A program made the position numbers and the translations under genes. The notes under the pieces are model-generated. The model was not told where the DNA came from. It searched no databases and worked only from the letters and a program-made list of their open reading frames with translations. Shown here one piece after another: positions 5,491-7,899 of a stretch of DNA of 7,899 bases (positions are counted from its first letter, which is position 1; every line of letters starts with the position of its first letter). The DNA lies in NCBI GenBank assembly GCA_016210705.1, contig JACQTR010000197.1:1-7899 (forward strand), in the 5' to 3' direction. Origin of the DNA: Chloroflexota bacterium. Lineage in GTDB: Bacteria > Chloroflexota > Dehalococcoidia > JACQTR01.

Positions 5491-6573
5491 ATGCTTTTCC
5501 TTACCCTATTCTTAGCCAATATAAAGATGCTCTATCGCAACCGCCAGGCCATCTTTTGGGCCTTGTTCTTCCCCCTCATCTTCGTGGTCGTCTTTGGCCT
5601 TTTCCGTTTAGATGAGCCCAGCCCGGTGAAGATGGCCCTGGTGGATCAGGCCCAAGACCTGCTCTCCGCCCGCTTAGTGCAAAGCCTAGGCAAAGTAGAG
5701 TTCCTCAAGCTGAATACTACTTTCAATGAGGAAGAGGCCCGGCGGAAGCTAGTCGATGGCGACATAGCCTATATTCTGGTCATACCCTCGGGCTTAGCCC
5801 AGCGAGTTAGCTCAGGGCACAGCACCAACCTTACTTTCATTTACGACGAAAAACGGATCCAAAACAACCAATTGGTTCAGGGGGTATTAGAGCAATTTTT
5901 GGGAGAGATGAACATGGCGGTGCAAGGGAGCAGCCCTCTCCTAACCTTGGACTCTCGAGGGATTTCGGCCAGACGAATAGGTTATTTTGATTTCTTAATG
6001 CCCGGCTTCGTGGGCATGGGAGTAATGACCTTTGCTATCATCAGCATGGCCTCACAACTGGCCCTTTATCGGCAACAGCGCATCCTCAAGCGCATCAAAG
6101 CCACCCCTCTTTCGGTGCGGACTTTCTTCTTGGCCCAGGTGGGAGCTTGGCTGGTTCTTTCTCTAGTCCAGGCAGCCGTCATACTGGCGGCGGGGATGCT
6201 TTTGTTCGGCGCGCGGGTCTACGGCAATATAGTGTGGATGTTCCCGCTGGTGATATTAGCCAATCTAGCCTTTTTGAACCTGGGCTTCATCGTCGGCTCC
6301 CTAGCGCGAACGGTGGAGGCTGCCAATGGCTTGGCCAACGTGGTGAGCCTGCCCATGATGTTCTTCTCTGGCGTGTTCTTCCCCACCGATAACCTGCCCT
6401 CAGTACTTCGGGAGATTGTGCGCTTACTGCCCTTAACCCCTTTATTGAAAGCCCTACGAGGCGTGCTTCTGGACGCCCAACCCCCTTGGCATTACCCCGG
6501 TGAGCTCGGCCTCCTCACCTTATGGGTAGTAGCCACCTCGGTAGTGGCCGTGTGGTCCTTTAGGTTCGAGTAG
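5491..6573 (+). CDS. ABC-2 type exporter, permease subunit
   Basis: This 360-residue membrane protein forms the translocation path for the ATPase encoded just before it. It has the usual ABC-2 layout: a membrane helix near 19-37, a large extracytoplasmic domain (about 38-165), then five more helices near 167-192, 213-240, 246-272, 282-300 and 335-357. The FFSGVFFPTDNLP segment (291-303) and PLTPLLKALRGVLLDA (314-329) are typical of ABC2_membrane_3/YadH-type permeases. Residues 30-40 (IFVVVFGLFRL) resemble the common FVVVFGLF element. Length is normal and nothing is missing. It starts 3 bases after the ATPase stop, with no Shine-Dalgarno of its own, consistent with coupling. Its last 50 codons or so have a decayed relative at 7322-7473. 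Confidence 0.95.
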   Translation: MLFLTLFLANIKMLYRNRQAIFWALFFPLIFVVVFGLFRLDEPSPVKMALVDQAQDLLSARLVQSLGKVEFLKLNTTFNEEEARRKLVDGDIAYILVIPSGLAQRVSSGHSTNLTFIYDEKRIQNNQLVQGVLEQFLGEMNMAVQGSSPLLTLDSRGISARRIGYFDFLMPGFVGMGVMTFAIISMASQLALYRQQRILKRIKATPLSVRTFFLAQVGAWLVLSLVQAAVILAAGMLLFGARVYGNIVWMFPLVILANLAFLNLGFIVGSLARTVEAANGLANVVSLPMMFFSGVFFPTDNLPSVLREIVRLLPLTPLLKALRGVLLDAQPPWHYPGELGLLTLWVVATSVVAVWSFRFE

Positions 6574-6598
6574 AAAAACAAAAAAAGGAGATTTTGTT

Positions 6599-7321
6599 AT
6601 GCCCACAGCCAAAGTAAACGGTGTAGAGCTATATTATGAGGTTCATGGCCAAGGTTATCCCGTAGTTTTGATCAATGGTTTTACGGGTACCACCGAGGGT
6701 TGGACACCCCAAATTGCCCCTCTATCTTCAAAGTACCGGTTAATACTCCACGACGTTCGGGGTCATGGCCGCTCGGAAAGCCCTCCCTCTGCGGATGCCT
6801 ATTCCCCCGACATCGTAGCCGAGGACCTTCGCCAACTTCTGGATACTCTTGGTGTAAAAGAGGCTGTGGTAGGTGGACTCTCCATGGGAGGTTACCTATC
6901 CCTGCGCTTCCACCTCCGCTATCCCGAAAGGGTAGCCGCCCTCATTCTTGCCGACACCGGTCCTGGTTACCGTAACCCCGCCCGACAGGCGGCGTGGAAT
7001 CAGCAATATGAGGAGCGGGCTCAAGCCTTAGAAAAAGAGGGTAAAATAGGGCTGGCTCACGTGGGCCGACGGGTGGTGACTCAGCGAGATTCCCTCGTTA
7101 TCGAAAGCCTAAGCCAAATTAAAGTGCCTACCTTGATTATTGTTGGTGAAGGAGATGCTGCCTTCCTAGCGGCCGCCGACTATATGGAGAAGGTTATTCC
7201 TGGAGCCCAGCGCGTCACCCTGCACGGGGCGGGACACGCTGCCAACCGGGATAACGCCGAAGCCTTTAACCAGGCCATCATGGATTTCCTAAGCCAGTTT
7301 AAAGACACGAACGCCCGCTGA
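6599..7321 (+). CDS. alpha/beta hydrolase with a shortened cap
   Basis: This 240-residue protein is a complete alpha/beta-fold hydrolase. The nucleophile elbow GGLSMGG puts the serine at S95; the acid is probably D186 in VGEGDAAFL, and the histidine H213 in GAGHAANRD. The early motif that is usually HG is NG here (LINGFTG, N26-G27). DVRGHGRS (52-59) is standard. Between GPGYRN (121-126) and the strand KVPTLIIVGEGD (from 175) the cap region is only about 50 residues, and relatives usually run 260-280 residues, so the cap looks trimmed; this is an estimate from memory. Substrates of this broad family (esters, lactones, C-C bonds) cannot be predicted. AAAAGGAGA lies 7 bases before the ATG. It follows the permease by 25 bases on the same strand, so it is probably cotranscribed with the exporter. 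Confidence 0.93.
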   Translation: MPTAKVNGVELYYEVHGQGYPVVLINGFTGTTEGWTPQIAPLSSKYRLILHDVRGHGRSESPPSADAYSPDIVAEDLRQLLDTLGVKEAVVGGLSMGGYLSLRFHLRYPERVAALILADTGPGYRNPARQAAWNQQYEERAQALEKEGKIGLAHVGRRVVTQRDSLVIESLSQIKVPTLIIVGEGDAAFLAAADYMEKVIPGAQRVTLHGAGHAANRDNAEAFNQAIMDFLSQFKDTNAR

Positions 7322-7473
7322 AGGCTCCTCCCTGACGCCCTTGCTGGAAGCCCTGCAGGAGGGTGCTCCTGGACGCCCAGACCCCCTGGCACTACCCCGG
7401 AGAGCTGGCTCTCCTCGCCCTATGGGTGATCGCCACCTCGGCGGTGGCGGTGTGGTCCTTAAGGTTTGAATAA
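7322..7473 (+). pseudogene. remnant of a second ABC-2 permease C-terminus
   Basis: This stretch, starting right after the hydrolase stop, is homologous to the end of the permease gene at 6421-6573. Its last 36 codons plus stop (7363-7473) align without gaps to 6463-6573: 90 of 111 bases match by hand count, and 30 of 36 residues (VLLDAQTPWHYPGEL... against VLLDAQPPWHYPGEL...). Twelve codons, including the stop, differ silently. Upstream of that, homologous fragments (TPLLEAL) remain but two indels, about -2 bases between 7322 and 7351 and +1 near 7355-7362, break the frame. There is no start codon or N-terminal part. The mainly silent differences suggest it diverged as a working paralogue before decay. 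It may mark the scar of a deleted second exporter cassette. Confidence 0.85.
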
Positions 7474-7555
7474 AGGACGATGGCTCGGGCTTCTATAATA
7501 AACAACAATAACAACTGGTTTTGGGGGTTTTTAGCTGATCTAGGAAAATTTCACC

Positions 7556-7584
7556 GCACTTGAAGGCCTTGTCAAGACAAGTGC
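7556..7584. repeat. nested inverted repeats around CTTGTCAAGACAAG
   Basis: GCACTTG (7556-7562) pairs with CAAGTGC (7578-7584). Within and overlapping it, CTTGTC-AA-GACAAG (7568-7581) is an alternative perfect 6-bp inverted repeat, so the two hairpins exclude each other. CTTGTCGC at 7593-7600 repeats the same core and is matched in inverse by GCGACAAG at 7697-7704. No T-run follows, so it is not an ordinary terminator. Confidence 0.4.
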
Positions 7585-7656
7585 ATTCACATCTTGTCGC
7601 TGGTGGGTCAATCCTGCTTGTTGCGAGAGAAACCTCATTGTAGTATCATCAGAACC

Positions 7657-7800
7657 GGACAGTTGCAGAGAACTATTGATTTTTGTCGTTGATCCTGCGA
7701 CAAGTATCAAAATGTCGGCTTTATGCGCTCAGCTGGTCCATGTCCATGATTCATTGATCTGCTGTTTTCGCGATAGGTTAGAATGTCTCTGCAACTGTCC
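7657..7800. repeat. 144-bp segment bounded by perfect 14-bp inverted repeats
   Basis: GGACAGTTGCAGAG (7657-7670) and its exact reverse complement CTCTGCAACTGTCC (7787-7800) enclose 116 bases without coding potential. Two readings compete. One is a miniature inverted-repeat element or two facing insertion-sequence ends; the flanks (AGAACC and TCTTTT) show no obvious target duplication, which weakens this. The other is a structured RNA or long-loop terminator: the right arm is followed by TCTTTTTTT (7801-7809) and an internal hairpin exists at 7676-7710. Confidence 0.6.
7676..7710. repeat. hairpin inside the 144-bp element
   Basis: TTGATTTTTGTCG (7676-7688) and CGACAAGTATCAA (7698-7710) pair at 11 of 13 positions around a 9-base loop (TTGATCCTG). 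It sits in the left half of the region enclosed by the 14-bp repeats. It would add an internal stem to an RNA, or act as a subterminal hairpin of a small mobile element. Confidence 0.4.
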
Positions 7801-7822
7801 TCTTTTTTTCAGCCGTTCCGCT

Positions 7823-7859
7823 GTGTTCATGGTTAAGTTGAGTAAAATGCAATGAACAC
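7823..7859. repeat. 8-bp inverted repeat GTGTTCAT / ATGAACAC
   Basis: GTGTTCAT (7823-7830) and ATGAACAC (7852-7859) are perfect inverse copies 21 bases apart. Each contains an ATG facing outward, so both strands present ATGAACAC. The right copy forms the first codons of the possible gene at the window edge. Confidence 0.35.
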
Positions 7860-7899
7860 TGAGCTAACCGCCAACGGCGTGGAACCGCGAGAGCGCTTC
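7852..7899 (+). CDS. possible gene start cut by the right edge
   Basis: An ATG opens a frame of 16 codons (MNTELTANGVEPRERF) that stays open to the last base. The composition is more protein-like than the preceding DNA, but there is no clear Shine-Dalgarno and the stretch is too short to identify. If the 14-bp repeat ending at 7800 is an insertion-sequence end, this could be the transposase start; that is speculative. Confidence 0.2.
   Translation, partial: MNTELTANGVEPRERF

Larger units (their letters stand above)
7474..7899. other. non-coding, inverted-repeat-rich tail of the window
   Basis: No convincing complete gene lies in these 426 bases on either strand. The first 80 bases are A/T-rich with a TATAAT at 7494 lacking a good -35. 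From 7556 on there are several hairpins and inverted repeats, described separately, a T-run at 7803-7809, and a possible gene start at 7852. The texture is that of a mobile-element or degenerate intergenic region. Confidence 0.6.

Noticed and set aside
5073..5615. Long alternative-frame open reading across the ATPase/permease junction
   Set aside because: It overlaps two clear genes on the same strand, and its product is Pro/Ser/Gly/Arg-rich with no motifs, as expected for a shadow frame.
7470..7499. TATAAT at 7494-7499 as a promoter for the tail region
   Set aside because: The hexamer 17 bases upstream (TAAAGG) is a poor -35 box, there is no TGn extension, and no gene follows within reach.
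7729..7830. 33-codon minus-strand frame starting MNTAERLKKRGQLQR
   Set aside because: It is short, has no ribosome site, ends in low-quality sequence, and runs through the right arm of the 14-bp inverted repeat. It is best explained by chance.
1..7899. CRISPR array, tRNA or rRNA genes, recognisable transposase
   Set aside because: No regularly spaced repeats, cloverleaf-like sequence, conserved rRNA stretch or transposase motif was seen on either strand.

Overview
The window looks like part of a bacterial chromosome of intermediate G+C. The cues are purine-rich Shine-Dalgarno sequences (AAAGGAGG type) before several genes, extended -10 (TGnTATAAT) promoters, and an envelope-rich gene set. 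The Thr/Pro-rich lipoprotein linker, archaeal-looking HtpX and DrrA-type transporter would suit a thermophilic or anaerobic Gram-positive-like or Chloroflexota-like bacterium. That assignment is inference; nothing here fixes the taxon.

Layout. Bases 1-3479 carry four genes on the minus strand, read from right to left: an HtpX-type membrane zinc protease (2517-3479), a lipoprotein PQQ-type glucose/sorbosone dehydrogenase (1313-2482), a cation diffusion facilitator metal exporter (259-1272) with its own predicted promoter, and the first 58 codons of an alpha/beta hydrolase that runs off the left edge (1-175). A 247-base divergent control region (3480-3726) holds two back-to-back extended -10 promoters and several direct and inverted repeats. 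To its right are four plus-strand genes: an uncharacterised 266-residue protein (3727-4527), an ABC ATPase (4567-5487) with its ABC-2 permease (5491-6573), and an alpha/beta hydrolase (6599-7321). Directly after the hydrolase stop lies a frameshifted remnant of a second, related permease C-terminus (7322-7473). The last 426 bases are mostly non-coding and rich in inverted repeats, including a perfect 14-bp pair 116 bases apart that ends next to a T-run.

How it fits together. The minus-strand genes concern envelope and periplasm upkeep: membrane-protein quality control, an exported sugar-oxidising lipoprotein and metal efflux. The plus-strand ATPase and permease form a DrrAB-type exporter, translationally coupled (3-base gap) and followed 25 bases later by a hydrolase that is probably on the same transcript; substrates cannot be read from the sequence. 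The most unusual items are a complete EF-hand calcium loop inside the HtpX C-terminal domain, the decayed permease duplicate, the phased repeats at the htpX promoter, and the inverted-repeat element at 7657-7800. No tRNA, rRNA, CRISPR array or recognisable transposase was seen.
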